DNA from: Nakamurella sp. PAMC28650
GTDB lineage: Bacteria > Actinomycetota > Actinomycetes > Mycobacteriales > Nakamurellaceae
Direction: 5' to 3'
Length of the DNA stretch: 64,000 nucleotides
Assembly: GCF_014303395.1 (NCBI RefSeq)
Contig: NZ_CP060298.1
Location: 1,364,001-1,428,000, forward strand
This document shows positions 1 to 9,227 of the stretch, in pieces. Each line of letters starts with the position of its first letter. Position 1 is the stretch's first letter. The translations under genes and the position numbers were made by a program. The notes beneath the pieces were generated by a model, which had not been told where the DNA came from, searched no databases, and saw only the letters and a list, made by a program, of their open reading frames with translations.

Positions 1-56
1 CGGGCGCGTCCAACGCCTACTTCACCGCTTCCAAGGCCGCGCGCAAGGGTCTCTGA
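1..56 (+). CDS. 3' end of a truncated coding region
   Basis: Reading from base 3 gives GASNAYFTASKAARKGL followed by a TGA stop at 54-56. The frame uses G/C at most third positions, as real genes here do, so this is probably the last 17 codons of a gene that begins left of the window. Too little is present to name a family. The next gene lies on the opposite strand and ends 21 bases further on, so the two are convergent. Confidence 0.45.
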   Translation, partial: GASNAYFTASKAARKGL

Positions 57-77
57 CGCGGCCTCTGGTGCGCCGGC

Positions 78-1289
78 CTACTTGCGGCCGGCGGCCAACG
101 GGACCGTGCCCGGTCTGAACCCGGGCACGGTGGCGCCCAACCACTGCAACGTCTGCGGGATCAGGGGTATCCAGACGCTGACCCGATGGCCGGCATTGGG
201 CAGCACGTCGGCGGTCACCGACATCGGGGGTCTGGTGGTGCTCAACAACTGCTGGGCGGTGCCGTAGGACAGTGGGTCGCCCTTGGACGTCTGGACCCAC
301 AGCGCCACCTTCGGGGGGTTGTCCTTGGCCAGCTTGAGGAGGTCGTAGTGCGAGAACGCCGGACTGCCCGGTTTGAAGGGCACGTACGGCGCCTCGAAGC
401 CCGGCTGGAAGTAGCCGCCGAGGCTGATCGCGGCCGAGTAGATGCTCGGATGCAACATCGTGAGCATCGAGGCGCACCAGGCACCGGCGCTCAGCCCGAA
501 GGTCGCCCACGAACTCCGATCGTTCACCACCCGCAGATGGTGGTCGACCCAGGTCGTCACGTCCTGGGTCAGCCACTGCTCCATCTGCAGCTGGCCGGCT
601 CCGCCGTCCACGCACTCCGTGTCGATCTGGCCGGGCGCCCAGTCGGGCATCACCACGATCGAATCGGCGATCTTGCCGGCGGCCACCTGCTCTGCCACCG
701 AGGTGCCGAGATGCATGTTGTACCAGAGCTGTCGCGGCGTGCCGGGTACGCCGTGGAAGGCCTCGATCACCGGGTAGCGGTGGGTGGCCATCTTCGGGTC
801 GGTGTACGAGGCGGGGAACCACACGTCCACATAGCTCTTCACCCCGCTGACCTTGCCGGGGATGCGAAAGGACTTGATGGTGCCGTCGGCCGGGCCGCGT
901 CCGCTGCTCAGGCCGAGCTTGCCCAGCGCCGGGACGGTGGCCAACGGCACCACGTCGTGGCCGGGGGTCGAACCGAAACCAGCCGAACTGCCGCCAGGAC
1001 CGGTCGCGTCGGTCGCGCTCGCGCCGGAGGCGACCACGGTCCCGGGGTTGGCGGTGCTGAAGATGCTGCCCAGATCACCCCAGTTGGCGTACCACCCGTA
1101 CTGGGAGTTCAAGGTGATGCCCACCGCCAGCAGCAGGCTGATCACGACTGCGGACTGGTATCCGATCCGACGCAGCACCGAGAGCCAACCGGGCCCGGCG
1201 AATCTGGCCCAGTCGATGATCACCCAGACGAACAGTGCGATGGCCACGATCCAGATGGTCCAGGCGAGCAGCGATCCAGTCAGCGACAT
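78..1289 (-). CDS. membrane-anchored alpha/beta-hydrolase esterase (antigen 85/esterase D-like)
   Basis: 403 residues. Two hydrophobic segments near the N-terminus (about residues 8-25 and 45-60) should anchor it in the membrane. They are followed by a Ser/Gly-rich linker and a hydrolase domain from about residue 140. The nucleophile elbow is GLSAGAW, SKGDP supplies a plausible acid, and NAGHR near the end gives the catalytic His, the order expected of an alpha/beta-hydrolase. The family contains mycolyltransferases (antigen 85) and esterase D-type enzymes; the substrate cannot be told here. The active domain is probably outside the membrane, acting on envelope lipids or esters. It is divergent from the secreted protease at 1514, with 224 bases between them. 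Confidence 0.82.
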   Translation of the reverse strand: MSLTGSLLAWTIWIVAIALFVWVIIDWARFAGPGWLSVLRRIGYQSAVVISLLLAVGITLNSQYGWYANWGDLGSIFSTANPGTVVASGASATDATGPGGSSAGFGSTPGHDVVPLATVPALGKLGLSSGRGPADGTIKSFRIPGKVSGVKSYVDVWFPASYTDPKMATHRYPVIEAFHGVPGTPRQLWYNMHLGTSVAEQVAAGKIADSIVVMPDWAPGQIDTECVDGGAGQLQMEQWLTQDVTTWVDHHLRVVNDRSSWATFGLSAGAWCASMLTMLHPSIYSAAISLGGYFQPGFEAPYVPFKPGSPAFSHYDLLKLAKDNPPKVALWVQTSKGDPLSYGTAQQLLSTTRPPMSVTADVLPNAGHRVSVWIPLIPQTLQWLGATVPGFRPGTVPLAAGRK

Positions 1290-1414
1290 GCGCGCTGCCC
1301 CTCTTCATTTCATTTGCGGTACGACGGACACAAGACCCAGGACGCCTGGGACGACCACCCGTTGCGCTCCGCTGCCACCGCGGGAGCGGTGTTGCGGGAG
1401 CGTGTGGAATGCGT

Positions 1415-1450
1415 CACTGTGCGTGCTGTGTTGCCACTGTGCGTGCTGTG
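1415..1450. repeat. 16-bp direct repeat in a divergent promoter region
   Basis: CACTGTGCGTGCTGTG occurs at 1415-1430 and again at 1435-1450, identical and 20 bases apart start to start, which is two helical turns. It lies between the divergent esterase and protease genes, so a regulator binding the same face twice is possible. Function is inferred from position only. Confidence 0.5.
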
Positions 1451-1513
1451 CGGGCCCTGTGAGTGACGCCGTCATCGTTGCCCCTCGTCATATGTGGGTG
1501 ATACGCAGGAGTA

Positions 1514-2413
1514 ATGAATAACGTGAGCAAACGGCAGCGGCCGGGCTCGCGACGTCCCGTTCGCACGGTGATGGGTCTCGCGTTGGGTCTGGCGGTCACG
1601 ATAGTGGCGATCCTCGAACCGGGCGGCATCGCGGTAGCGGACACGCCGTCGGCCGCGGTCGGATCTGCTCTGTCCGCCGGGGCGGCTGGGTCCGCGGTCT
1701 CGGTGGGCAGCGCGCAGGAGGCGCTGAGCGCACCGGCGAACCCGACGGTGGGCCCGTTGTTCACCAACGGTCTCTCCTCCGGGCACAGCTGCACGGCCAG
1801 CGTCCTCTCGGTCGGCCGCGGCCTGCTGCTGACGGCGGCGCACTGCCTGTCCGGCAAGCCGGTGGGGATCCAGTTCATCCCGGGCTACGACGGCACGAAG
1901 GCGCAGGCCGCCCCCTACGGCATCTGGACGGTCACCCGCTCGTGGGTCCCGGCCTCCTGGGTGAACTCGGAGGACCCGCAGCACGACTACGCGATCCTGC
2001 AGGTCCAGGACAACGTGGTGCAGGGTCAGCACGTCGCGGTCAACGACCTGGTGGGCGGAAACGGGATCGGGATCGCGCTCGGCAACAGCGTCGCGGTCAC
2101 GGTGCCCGCCTACGTGAACGGGGCGCACGATGCGCCGATCAGCTGCACGGCGGCGTTGCAGGTCGACCAGGGCTTCGCCAGCTTCGGCTGCGCGGGCTAC
2201 TTCACCGGCACCAGCGGCGCGCCGTGGATCGCCGACTCCACGGCGGCGGAGCCGGCGGTGGTCGGGATCATCGGCGGTCTCCACCAGGGTGGCTGCACCG
2301 ACTCAACGTCCTATTCACCGGACTTCAACGCCGACGTGTACCTACTGGTGATCAGGGCCGTGGTGGGTCTGCCGTCCGACACCGCGCCGAAACCCGACAG
2401 CGACGGCTGCTGA
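1514..2413 (+). CDS. secreted trypsin-like serine protease
   Basis: 299 residues. The N-terminus has a basic stretch (KRQRPGSRRPVR), then a hydrophobic core (about residues 19-35) and an AVADT-like cleavage site, a Sec or Tat-type export signal. After an Ala/Ser-rich stretch comes a chymotrypsin-fold peptidase (S1 family). The triad is visible: His in TAAHC, Asp in HDYAIL and Ser in GTSGAPW. Cys residues beside the His and in the C-terminal half suggest disulphides, as in exported proteases. The gene ends 3 bases before the convergent gene at 2417. The substrate is unknown. Confidence 0.9.
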   Translation: MNNVSKRQRPGSRRPVRTVMGLALGLAVTIVAILEPGGIAVADTPSAAVGSALSAGAAGSAVSVGSAQEALSAPANPTVGPLFTNGLSSGHSCTASVLSVGRGLLLTAAHCLSGKPVGIQFIPGYDGTKAQAAPYGIWTVTRSWVPASWVNSEDPQHDYAILQVQDNVVQGQHVAVNDLVGGNGIGIALGNSVAVTVPAYVNGAHDAPISCTAALQVDQGFASFGCAGYFTGTSGAPWIADSTAAEPAVVGIIGGLHQGGCTDSTSYSPDFNADVYLLVIRAVVGLPSDTAPKPDSDGC

Positions 2414-2416
2414 CCG

Positions 2417-3784
2417 TCAGGGACGGGCCTCGAGCACCACGTAGCGACCGGGATGGGCGAAGGTCGTGAACCGGCCGGAGGCCAGCAACGAGTCCAGCAG
2501 CGTGCGACTCCAGCCCGGTGTGTAGGACGTGCTGTCCAGATCCAGGATGACCCAGTCGGCCCGCAGCGGCAGCCCCGTCGAGTCCACGAAACCGGGATAG
2601 GCCTGCATCACCTGGGCGCGGTCGACCAGATGAGGCATCAGGAAGACGTCGGCAGCCACCCTGGCACCGTCCGGGATGTCGGCGACGGCGACGGCGGCGG
2701 ACGTGCAGCGGGGGCAGTCGGTGACGACCGCAGCGATGCTCGGCACGGTCGGGGACCTGGCCACACCGACCGCGACGACCCCCGCCAGCAGGACCGTCTG
2801 CCAGCGCAACCATCCCCGGGCGCGGTCCGCGCCGGCACGTTGCCGGGAGATGCCGTCGACCAGGGCGGCGAAGCAGATCACCATCAGGGTGGCGTTGTAG
2901 TGGTAGAGAAAGCCGGTGTAGGCGTAGTTGTTCGAGACGAGCCGCGCGCCGAGGGTCGGGAGCAGCGCCAGGATCAGCGGCGAGCGCAACCCGAGGCCGG
3001 AGGTCAGTGCCAACGCACCGAGAAACGTCAGGCCGCGCAGTGAGAAGACGGTGCCGAAGGCACTGCCCACCAGGCCGCCGATGCCCCCAGAACGCCCGGC
3101 GTAGGCGAAGTAGGTGTAGGTGTGCGAGTAGCTGAAGTGGGGGATGACCACGAAGACGATCAGTCCGAAGCTGATCAGGCCGAAGGCCCCCAGCAAGGCG
3201 GCCTGACGGTACTTCCGCTGCACGGCCAGGACCAGCGCGATGCCGATGACCAGCAGCGGTGAGTCCTCCTTGACCAGCACCAGCAGCCCGGCGCAGACGA
3301 CCACGCGGGTGTACCGACCGGCCAGCAGCGCCTCCAGGGCCAGTGCCAGCAGCGGTACCGCGAAGGCGATCTCGTGGAAGTCGAAGTCGACGGCCTGCAG
3401 GATTCCCCAGCCGAGCGCGAACGCAGCCCCGACGAAGTAGCCGAGACCACCGAGGCGCCGGACGGCGAGTCGGCTGACGACGTGCACGCCGATGGCGACG
3501 AGCAGCGCCTGGGCGATGAGCAGCAGCCTGGCGTCGGGCCACAGTCGGTAGAACGGGGCGAGCAGCACCAGGATCGGGTGGAAGTGGTCGCCGAGGATGT
3601 TGAACGGCTGCTGCGACTTGATCAGCACGTCCGGCGCGCGGAGGTGGGCGTAGTCGTCGATGGCCTGATCGAAGATCGTCAGGTCGTAGCCGGTGTTGAA
3701 CCGCGCGTGCCTGATCAACGAGTCCAGCAGGTACAGGACCAGTGCGCTGAGGCTGATGATCCAGACACGGCGGGCTGGACGCAC
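2417..3784 (-). CDS. DUF2079 family polytopic membrane protein
   Basis: 455 residues with around ten hydrophobic segments. The N-terminal part, with TGYDLTIFDQAI and a GDHFHPIL motif in the first long loop, matches DUF2079, a family resembling GT-C glycosyltransferases that lacks a proven reaction. The GTG start at 3784 lies 3 bases downstream of the GT87 gene, so the two are co-transcribed and probably co-translated. Pairing with a GT87 enzyme suggests a role in lipid-linked sugar transfer at the envelope, which is inference. The C-terminal ~100 residues are soluble and presumably extracytoplasmic. Confidence 0.8.
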   Translation of the reverse strand: MRPARRVWIISLSALVLYLLDSLIRHARFNTGYDLTIFDQAIDDYAHLRAPDVLIKSQQPFNILGDHFHPILVLLAPFYRLWPDARLLLIAQALLVAIGVHVVSRLAVRRLGGLGYFVGAAFALGWGILQAVDFDFHEIAFAVPLLALALEALLAGRYTRVVVCAGLLVLVKEDSPLLVIGIALVLAVQRKYRQAALLGAFGLISFGLIVFVVIPHFSYSHTYTYFAYAGRSGGIGGLVGSAFGTVFSLRGLTFLGALALTSGLGLRSPLILALLPTLGARLVSNNYAYTGFLYHYNATLMVICFAALVDGISRQRAGADRARGWLRWQTVLLAGVVAVGVARSPTVPSIAAVVTDCPRCTSAAVAVADIPDGARVAADVFLMPHLVDRAQVMQAYPGFVDSTGLPLRADWVILDLDSTSYTPGWSRTLLDSLLASGRFTTFAHPGRYVVLEARP

Positions 3785-3787
3785 GGG

Positions 3788-5170
3788 TCAGGAGCCTACC
3801 CGGGCCCGTACCGGTGAGCCGGAGATGCGCTGTTCCAGTCGCCGCGCGTCGGCGGCGGTCCGGGTCGGCAGCAACATCACGGCGGCCAGCATCCAGATGG
3901 CCTGCACGCTGCCGGCCAGCCTGGACCAGAGCGTCAGGTCCGCGTACCCGGTGTCGGGCAGGTCGAACATGTTGCGGGTGTTGACCATGAAGATCACCAG
4001 TCCGACCGCGGTGAACACGGCGGTACCGATCCAGCGGCGGGTGGCCCTGCTGTCCTCGGGGTGCAGTTTCGTGCCGCCGTCGGCCGGGCGGAATCGGTGC
4101 CTGGGCAGGGTGGTGACGAGGCGGCCGAACAGCACCACCATCGCCGGCACGATCCAGACGGCGTGGTGCAGCCAGCTGACGGGGCTGACCAGGACGCCGA
4201 GCAGGCCGGTCACCGTCACCGCGAGCAGGGTGTCGCCGGCGGCCACCGCGCGGTGGATCCGCACCGATGCGATGACGACGACGATCACCACGCCGAGCGC
4301 CCAGAGGATCTTGTCCGGGGGAAAAGCCCCGCTGAACCGGGCCAGGGTGCCGTTGAGCGACTGGTTGGCGGTGTTGTCCAGGACGCCCACCCGACTGGAG
4401 TCCCAGAGCGCCGACGTGAAGTAACGCCAGGTGGCGACCGGTGCGACGACGCCGGCCACAACGGTCGCGGCCGCTGCCGTCGCCACCGACACCCGCAGCA
4501 TGCGCCACTGCTTCGACAGCACCAGGTAGAGAAGGAAGACGGCGGGTGTCAGCTTGATCGCCATCGCGAGGCCGATCCCGATCCCGGCCCACCGGCTGCC
4601 GCGCCGGGAGAGCACGAAGATGTCGAACATCACCAGCAGCGCCAGGAAGGTGTTGACCTGGCCGTAGGCGGCAGTCTGGCTGATCGGCTGCAGGCAGAAG
4701 GCTGCCGCGACGGCGAATCCGGTGGCCAGCACCATCTGCGGACGACGTAGCAGGACGCGCTCCCGCAGCGAGAGCAGGACAAGGCCGACGGTGGCACCGA
4801 GGATGGCCAGGCTGGTGATCACGACCACCGGGCGGATCGACAAGGCCGTCATCGGCGACATCAGGATCGCGGCGACCGGGGGGTAGGTGAAGCCGAGCAG
4901 GCCGTTCACCGGGTCCTTCTGACTGAAGGCATAGAGGTCGTTGCCGCCGTGCCAGAAGTTCAGCGCGCTGTAGTAGATGCGCAGGTCGTACTCGTTGCGC
5001 GGGGCACCGAACCGGCGGTAGACCTCGAAGGCAAGGGCGCCGGCCGCGGCGAGGGCGAGAATACCCACCGTGATCCCCGCAACACGTTCGCGGGTGTTCA
5101 ATTTCCGCAGATCCAGGTTCGCCCAAGCCCCGAAAGTCCGGGTTGCCCTGAGCGTGTCCACGTCCGGCAT
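3788..5170 (-). CDS. GT87 family (DUF2029) polyprenyl-phosphate-mannose-type glycosyltransferase
   Basis: 460 residues with about ten to eleven membrane segments. An N-terminal cytoplasmic stretch is followed by a first helix and a loop with NEYDLRIYYSA, where acidic residues of GT-C enzymes sit. FTYPP and the later LHHAVWIVPA block are typical of GT87. Characterised members such as PimE use polyprenyl-phosphate mannose to extend phosphatidylinositol mannosides; the exact acceptor here is unknown. The ATG start at 5170 gives a sensible N-terminus. It is the first gene of an operon with the DUF2079 gene, and a 402-base non-coding stretch upstream probably holds the promoter. Confidence 0.83.
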   Translation of the reverse strand: MPDVDTLRATRTFGAWANLDLRKLNTRERVAGITVGILALAAAGALAFEVYRRFGAPRNEYDLRIYYSALNFWHGGNDLYAFSQKDPVNGLLGFTYPPVAAILMSPMTALSIRPVVVITSLAILGATVGLVLLSLRERVLLRRPQMVLATGFAVAAAFCLQPISQTAAYGQVNTFLALLVMFDIFVLSRRGSRWAGIGIGLAMAIKLTPAVFLLYLVLSKQWRMLRVSVATAAAATVVAGVVAPVATWRYFTSALWDSSRVGVLDNTANQSLNGTLARFSGAFPPDKILWALGVVIVVVIASVRIHRAVAAGDTLLAVTVTGLLGVLVSPVSWLHHAVWIVPAMVVLFGRLVTTLPRHRFRPADGGTKLHPEDSRATRRWIGTAVFTAVGLVIFMVNTRNMFDLPDTGYADLTLWSRLAGSVQAIWMLAAVMLLPTRTAADARRLEQRISGSPVRARVGS

Positions 5171-5572
5171 TGTGCCATCGAATCGACGATACCGGGCTGG
5201 AACTGATCCTCATCAAATGGCCGGTGGATCACGGCCGCAATTTGTTGGACGAACCGGCTCGACCCGGCGAGCTGATGTCGGATTTGCCGGAGTTTCCTGT
5301 GCGTTGACCCGAAGTGCCTGTGGTGGAGAAGGTTTGGGACAGGGGGAGGTTCGGCGTCGCAGCGTCCCGGTGATGTCACCACGGGGAAAGGAGCTGAATC
5401 TGCTTCCTTGCCCCCGTGGGTCACCGCCCTGTCAGTGATGAGATTCACCATTGGTGTCCCGCCACCGTTACCGGCGCGAAGCGATTCAAACAATGTCTTT
5501 ACGGTTTCCTGACGAGCCGATTTCTCGCGGGGCCGATCCGCGAAGGGTCGACCCGCCGGGAGGGACCGATCG
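5171..5572. other. non-coding interval between APC permease gene and GT87 gene
   Basis: No convincing gene is present. A small palindrome, GGTGATGTCACC, lies around 5370-5381. This interval should contain the terminator of the permease gene and the promoter of the GT87/DUF2079 operon, since both are on the minus strand, but no clear -10/-35 pair or U-tailed hairpin was found. Confidence 0.4.
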
Positions 5573-7996
5573 TCAGGAGGACAGCAGTTGGTAGTCCGGG
5601 TTGGCGATGACGTACCCGTTGTCACGGCGCAGCGACCGTCCCTGGACCCGCAGCATCCGGCCGGGGGCGATCCCGGCGACGTGCCGCCGCCCGTAGAACT
5701 GGACGGTGAGGGTGCCGGTGGAATCGGCGATCTCGCAGATGAAGGTGGGACTGCCACCCAGTGCCTTGACCTGGACCGTGCGTACCCGGCCCTGGACGTC
5801 GCAGGCATCCCCGGAGACCAGGTTGCAGATCGGCCGGGCGTCCTGTGGCGGCTCCGGCGCGGCATATTTCAGGATCGCGTTCCGGGTTGCGCCATTCGGG
5901 CGGCCGGCCAGCACCTTGTCGGGCGGGTCCACCGCCGCGGCGTGTCCAGGGCCATTGCGCACCACACGGCGCTGCGTCTCGTCCCAGTGCTCGCCGTCCG
6001 GAGAGCGGTGCAGCGCGGCCTCGTCCAACAGGGCCTGCTCCAGACGGGCCTCGTCGTGCAGTCGATGACGCTCCACCGCAGCAATTTTTGCGCTGGTGTC
6101 GTACGGGATGATGGTGGCCGTGGCGTTCGGCACCCGGCTGATCAGCCGGGCGATCCGGTCCGCGGTGCGGTCGTGGAGCAATCGGCCGAGCACGCTGGCG
6201 TAGCTCCGCCGCGGTAGCAGCACGGTGACCTCGGTGCGGGGCAGCGCCTCTCGGGCGATGGTCTCGAGCGCGGCGCGGCCCAGCCGCCGGTCGGGGCAGT
6301 CGATCAGTTCCAGCGGGACGATCTCGGCCGTTGCCTCCCAACGGGCCTGCAGGCGCTCGGCGTGCAGGCTGTCCAGCACGAAGTGCACGGCCCGCAGGCT
6401 GCTGGGACGCAGGCTCTGCCCGTAGCGCAGGGCTTCGATCGAGGCCAGGTCGAGCACGTCGACGAACACCAGCACGGTGTGGTGCGAGAACTTGGTCCCG
6501 GCGCTGAGCTTGTCCGAGTCGAGGCTGCGCAGGATTTCGGCTTCGGTCCGGTACTCACGGTTGAGGCGGATCAAGGCGAACACCATCACCGGGAAGAGGA
6601 TGACCACCACCCAGGCACCTTCGGTGAACTTCACGACGGCGAAGATCAGCACCACGATCAGCGAGGTGGTGCCGGCCGCTACGTTCACCGCAACCTTACG
6701 CCGCCAGCCCTTGCCCTGCCCCCGTTTGAAGTGCTTCGCCATCCCGAAGCCGGCCATGGTGAAGCCGGTGAAGACGCCGATGGCGTACAGCGGGACGAGC
6801 GCGTCGAGCTTGCTGCCGGTCACGATGATCAGCACCAACGCGACCGCTGCGAGCACGATGATGGCGTTCGAGAACACCAGTCGGTGCCCGCGCTTGCGGA
6901 GCTGACGGGGCAGGAAGGCGTCCTCGGCGACAAAGCTGGCCAGGAAGGGGAAGCCGTTGAAGCTGGTGTTGGCCCCGGTGTACAGGATGAGCGCGGTGGC
7001 CGTCTGCATGAGGACGAAGAAGATGTTGCCGAAGGTGCCGTGGCCGAAGACCAGCCGTGTCTCCTGGCTGATGACCGATGGAAAGCCAGCGTTGTAGGGG
7101 CTGGCGTGGGTGAAGTGGGCCAGCAACGACACACCCGAGACCAGGAAACCGAGAGTGCACGCCATGATCAGCATGGCCTTCTTGGCGTTGACGCCTTCGG
7201 GGGACCTGAAGGCGCCGACACCGTTGCTGATCGCCTCGAGACCGGTCAGCGAGGAACCGCCGTTGGCGAAGGCCCGGAGTAGGACCAGTACGGTCGCGCC
7301 CATGACGAAGCCGTTCGCGTGGCCGATCAGGATGTCGGGGTTGTGCGTGGGGTCGAACTGGGGCAGGTTGCCCATCAGCTCGCGGATGATCCCGACGGTG
7401 ATCATGGTGCCGGCCACGAAGGCGAACAGATACGTCGGGATCGCGAAGGCCTTGCCAGCCTCCTTGATGCCCCGCAGGTTGCCCCAGCACAGCAGCAGGA
7501 TGACACCGACACTGATGTAGGTGGGTGTGTGGCCGTGGCCCAGGGCCGGGATGGCCGAAACCACGGCGACCGTGCCAGCCGCCGTCTGGACGGCCACCGT
7601 CACCACGTAGTCGATCATCAGCGCGACAGCGGCGATCTGCGCCACGCGTGGTCCGAAGTTCTCCCGCGCCACGACGTAGGACCCGCCGGCCTTCGTGTAG
7701 ACGGAGACGACCTGCCGGTAGGAGATGGTCAGCAGGACCAGGATCGCGATCACGACGCCGGTGATCGGCAGCACCAGCACGAACGCACCGAGGGCCGCAT
7801 ACGGCAGCAGGGCGAGCAGGATCTGCTCGGTGCCGTAGGCGGAGGAGGAGATGCAGTCCGGAGCGAGGACCCCCAGCGCCAGGAATTTCGACAGACGCTC
7901 GTGTTTGAGCTGATCGTTGGTCAGCGGCTGGCCCAGGAGCCTGCGCTTCACGCGGTAGGAGAACCGCTCGGGTAGGTCGAGGTCGAGGGCAGTCAT
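5573..7996 (-). CDS. APC family permease fused to a C-terminal OB-fold domain
   Basis: 807 residues from the ATG at 7996. This start is preferred over an upstream in-frame TTG at 8101, because the preceding 35 codons do not look like a permease N-terminus. Residues about 25-480 form an APC-superfamily transporter with around 12 helices; APDCISSSAYGTEQILLAL is the characteristic TM1 region. A soluble domain follows (about 490-640), typical of the KimA/DUF-type APC proteins involved in potassium or amino-acid uptake. The last ~85 residues read as an OB-fold (VQFYGRRHVAGIAPGRMLRVQG). Actinobacteria usually encode this OB protein as a separate small gene near the permease and TrkA-type genes. The continuous frame indicates a true fusion. 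It is divergent from the TetR gene at 8324. Confidence 0.85.
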   Translation of the reverse strand: MTALDLDLPERFSYRVKRRLLGQPLTNDQLKHERLSKFLALGVLAPDCISSSAYGTEQILLALLPYAALGAFVLVLPITGVVIAILVLLTISYRQVVSVYTKAGGSYVVARENFGPRVAQIAAVALMIDYVVTVAVQTAAGTVAVVSAIPALGHGHTPTYISVGVILLLCWGNLRGIKEAGKAFAIPTYLFAFVAGTMITVGIIRELMGNLPQFDPTHNPDILIGHANGFVMGATVLVLLRAFANGGSSLTGLEAISNGVGAFRSPEGVNAKKAMLIMACTLGFLVSGVSLLAHFTHASPYNAGFPSVISQETRLVFGHGTFGNIFFVLMQTATALILYTGANTSFNGFPFLASFVAEDAFLPRQLRKRGHRLVFSNAIIVLAAVALVLIIVTGSKLDALVPLYAIGVFTGFTMAGFGMAKHFKRGQGKGWRRKVAVNVAAGTTSLIVVLIFAVVKFTEGAWVVVILFPVMVFALIRLNREYRTEAEILRSLDSDKLSAGTKFSHHTVLVFVDVLDLASIEALRYGQSLRPSSLRAVHFVLDSLHAERLQARWEATAEIVPLELIDCPDRRLGRAALETIAREALPRTEVTVLLPRRSYASVLGRLLHDRTADRIARLISRVPNATATIIPYDTSAKIAAVERHRLHDEARLEQALLDEAALHRSPDGEHWDETQRRVVRNGPGHAAAVDPPDKVLAGRPNGATRNAILKYAAPEPPQDARPICNLVSGDACDVQGRVRTVQVKALGGSPTFICEIADSTGTLTVQFYGRRHVAGIAPGRMLRVQGRSLRRDNGYVIANPDYQLLSS

Positions 7997-8074
7997 TCCC
8001 TGGCCATGGTCGGGCGGGGTCGCGGGCACCCGCCCCAGCTTTGACCTGACTGGACGGACCGTCAACCAACCCTC

Positions 8075-8210
8075 CAAGATCTTGACGATATCTTGATGCA
8101 AAAGTGTGCGTTGTCACCGATCTCTGTGATCGAGGTGGGGTTATTACCCCAATGCGCGTGATGCCGCTCATTCGCCACACACCTTACGGTGTCGATCTTG
8201 CGATGTAAGG
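8075..8210. promoter_or_regulatory. three inverted repeats between divergent permease and TetR genes
   Basis: Three dyads lie in this divergent interval: CAAGAT-N9-ATCTTG at 8075-8095, TGGGGT-TATT-ACCCCA at 8136-8151, and CCTTAC-N16-GTAAGG at 8183-8210. TetR proteins commonly bind dyads in the intergenic region beside their own gene. The first two fall in the permease leader and could also act as RNA structures. Which one is an operator cannot be settled from sequence. Confidence 0.4.
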
Positions 8211-8323
8211 CAAGCGTGCGCGTCGTACGGTAGGCGAGTGGAGCCCAACGGGTCGCCCATGAAGGGGGACCCACCCGCGGAACTACCCGGCTCAGTGGTG
8301 TGGCCGCGAGCGAAAGGCTTCAC

Positions 8324-8995
8324 ATGAGCTCGGACCGGATCCCGTTGACCAGGGATCGAATCGTCGAGTCCGCCCTGGGGCTGGCCCGCCACGAAGGTCT
8401 GGCCGGCGTCTCGATGCGCAAGCTCGCCCAGGAACTCGGCGTCGAAGCCATGTCGCTCTACCACCACGTTCCCAACAAGCGTGCACTGCTGATCCTGATG
8501 GCGGATCGGTCCCTGGCCTCGCTGCGTCCGGCCGATCCGGCACTGCCGTGGAACCAGCGCCTGGTGACCCTGCTCGACGACATCTTCCGCGCCGGGGTGG
8601 AGAACCCTGCGATGATCTCGGTGCTGGCGGCGCAGGAGCTCGACCCACTGCAGATCGAGGCCTCGGAGATCTCGGCGCTGATGCTGATCGAGTCCGTCCT
8701 GCAGATCCTGTCCGAGTCCGGCCTCGAGGTGGCGAAGCGCGTCTACGTCTACAACTCGCTGATCAACCTGGTCTACGGGTTCGTGCTGGCCCGGACCCAG
8801 GGCGCGACCCTGGCGGCTCCGAAGGGCTCCGGTCAGGACCCCGCCCGCCGGCTCACCGGCCGTTGGGAATCCTTTCCCGCGCTGGCCGACGTGCTCGACG
8901 GTCTCGAGGACTCCGATCCGGCTGCGGACCTACACTTCAGTCTCGAGATCTACGTCGGCGCGCTGGCCGGCCTGGTCGCCGCCCAGGTCGGCTGA
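8324..8995 (+). CDS. TetR family transcriptional regulator with TetR-type C-terminal domain
   Basis: 223 residues from the ATG at 8324, with AAAGG upstream; an in-frame GTG lies at 8300 but has no ribosome site. The N-terminal helix-turn-helix is clear: LTRDRIVESALGLARHEGLA, then VSMRKLAQELGVEAMSLYHHV. The middle and C-terminal parts resemble the ligand-binding domain of tetracycline-repressor-like members (TetR_C). The neighbours are the divergent APC permease and, 232 bases downstream, the catabolic genes starting with a fumarylacetoacetate hydrolase-family enzyme; either could be its target. The ligand is unknown. Confidence 0.88.
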   Translation: MSSDRIPLTRDRIVESALGLARHEGLAGVSMRKLAQELGVEAMSLYHHVPNKRALLILMADRSLASLRPADPALPWNQRLVTLLDDIFRAGVENPAMISVLAAQELDPLQIEASEISALMLIESVLQILSESGLEVAKRVYVYNSLINLVYGFVLARTQGATLAAPKGSGQDPARRLTGRWESFPALADVLDGLEDSDPAADLHFSLEIYVGALAGLVAAQVG

Positions 8996-9034
8996 CGTCC
9001 TGATCCGGCGTCCTGATCCGGCGTCCCGATCCGG
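8996..9034. repeat. 13-bp tandem repeat, three units
   Basis: CGTCCTGATCCGG is present at 8996-9008 and 9009-9021, and with one change (T to C) at 9022-9034. The array starts at the stop codon of the TetR gene and occupies the start of a 232-base gap. Length change by slippage is the simplest explanation. Confidence 0.7.
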
Positions 9035-9227
9035 AGTCCGCGGGTCGGAAACCCTCAGAAGTACTCCGAACGCCGGGGTGAAGCGACAGTTTCCTTTGCG
9101 CCGGGGTGTTTCCGACGTGCGGGGGGCCGCTGCGCCGCCGGACGCGGGTGACCCCCGGGTATCCGGCCGGCGCGGCCACTTGTAGCGTCCTGGCCATGAA
9201 CAGGGTTGCCGAGAAACGGTCGTCGTC

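Noticed and set aside
2352-5216. Long minus-strand frame across two membrane-protein genes
   Set aside because: Arg/Pro-rich shadow of the DUF2079 and GT87 genes, which have proper helices in their own frames.
7997-8101. Upstream TTG start for the APC permease
   Set aside because: The extra 35 residues show no family resemblance and no good ribosome site; they overlap the regulatory dyads.
8000-8323. Cyclic di-AMP riboswitch before the APC permease
   Set aside because: Only simple hairpins are seen; the conserved ydaO core elements were not found.
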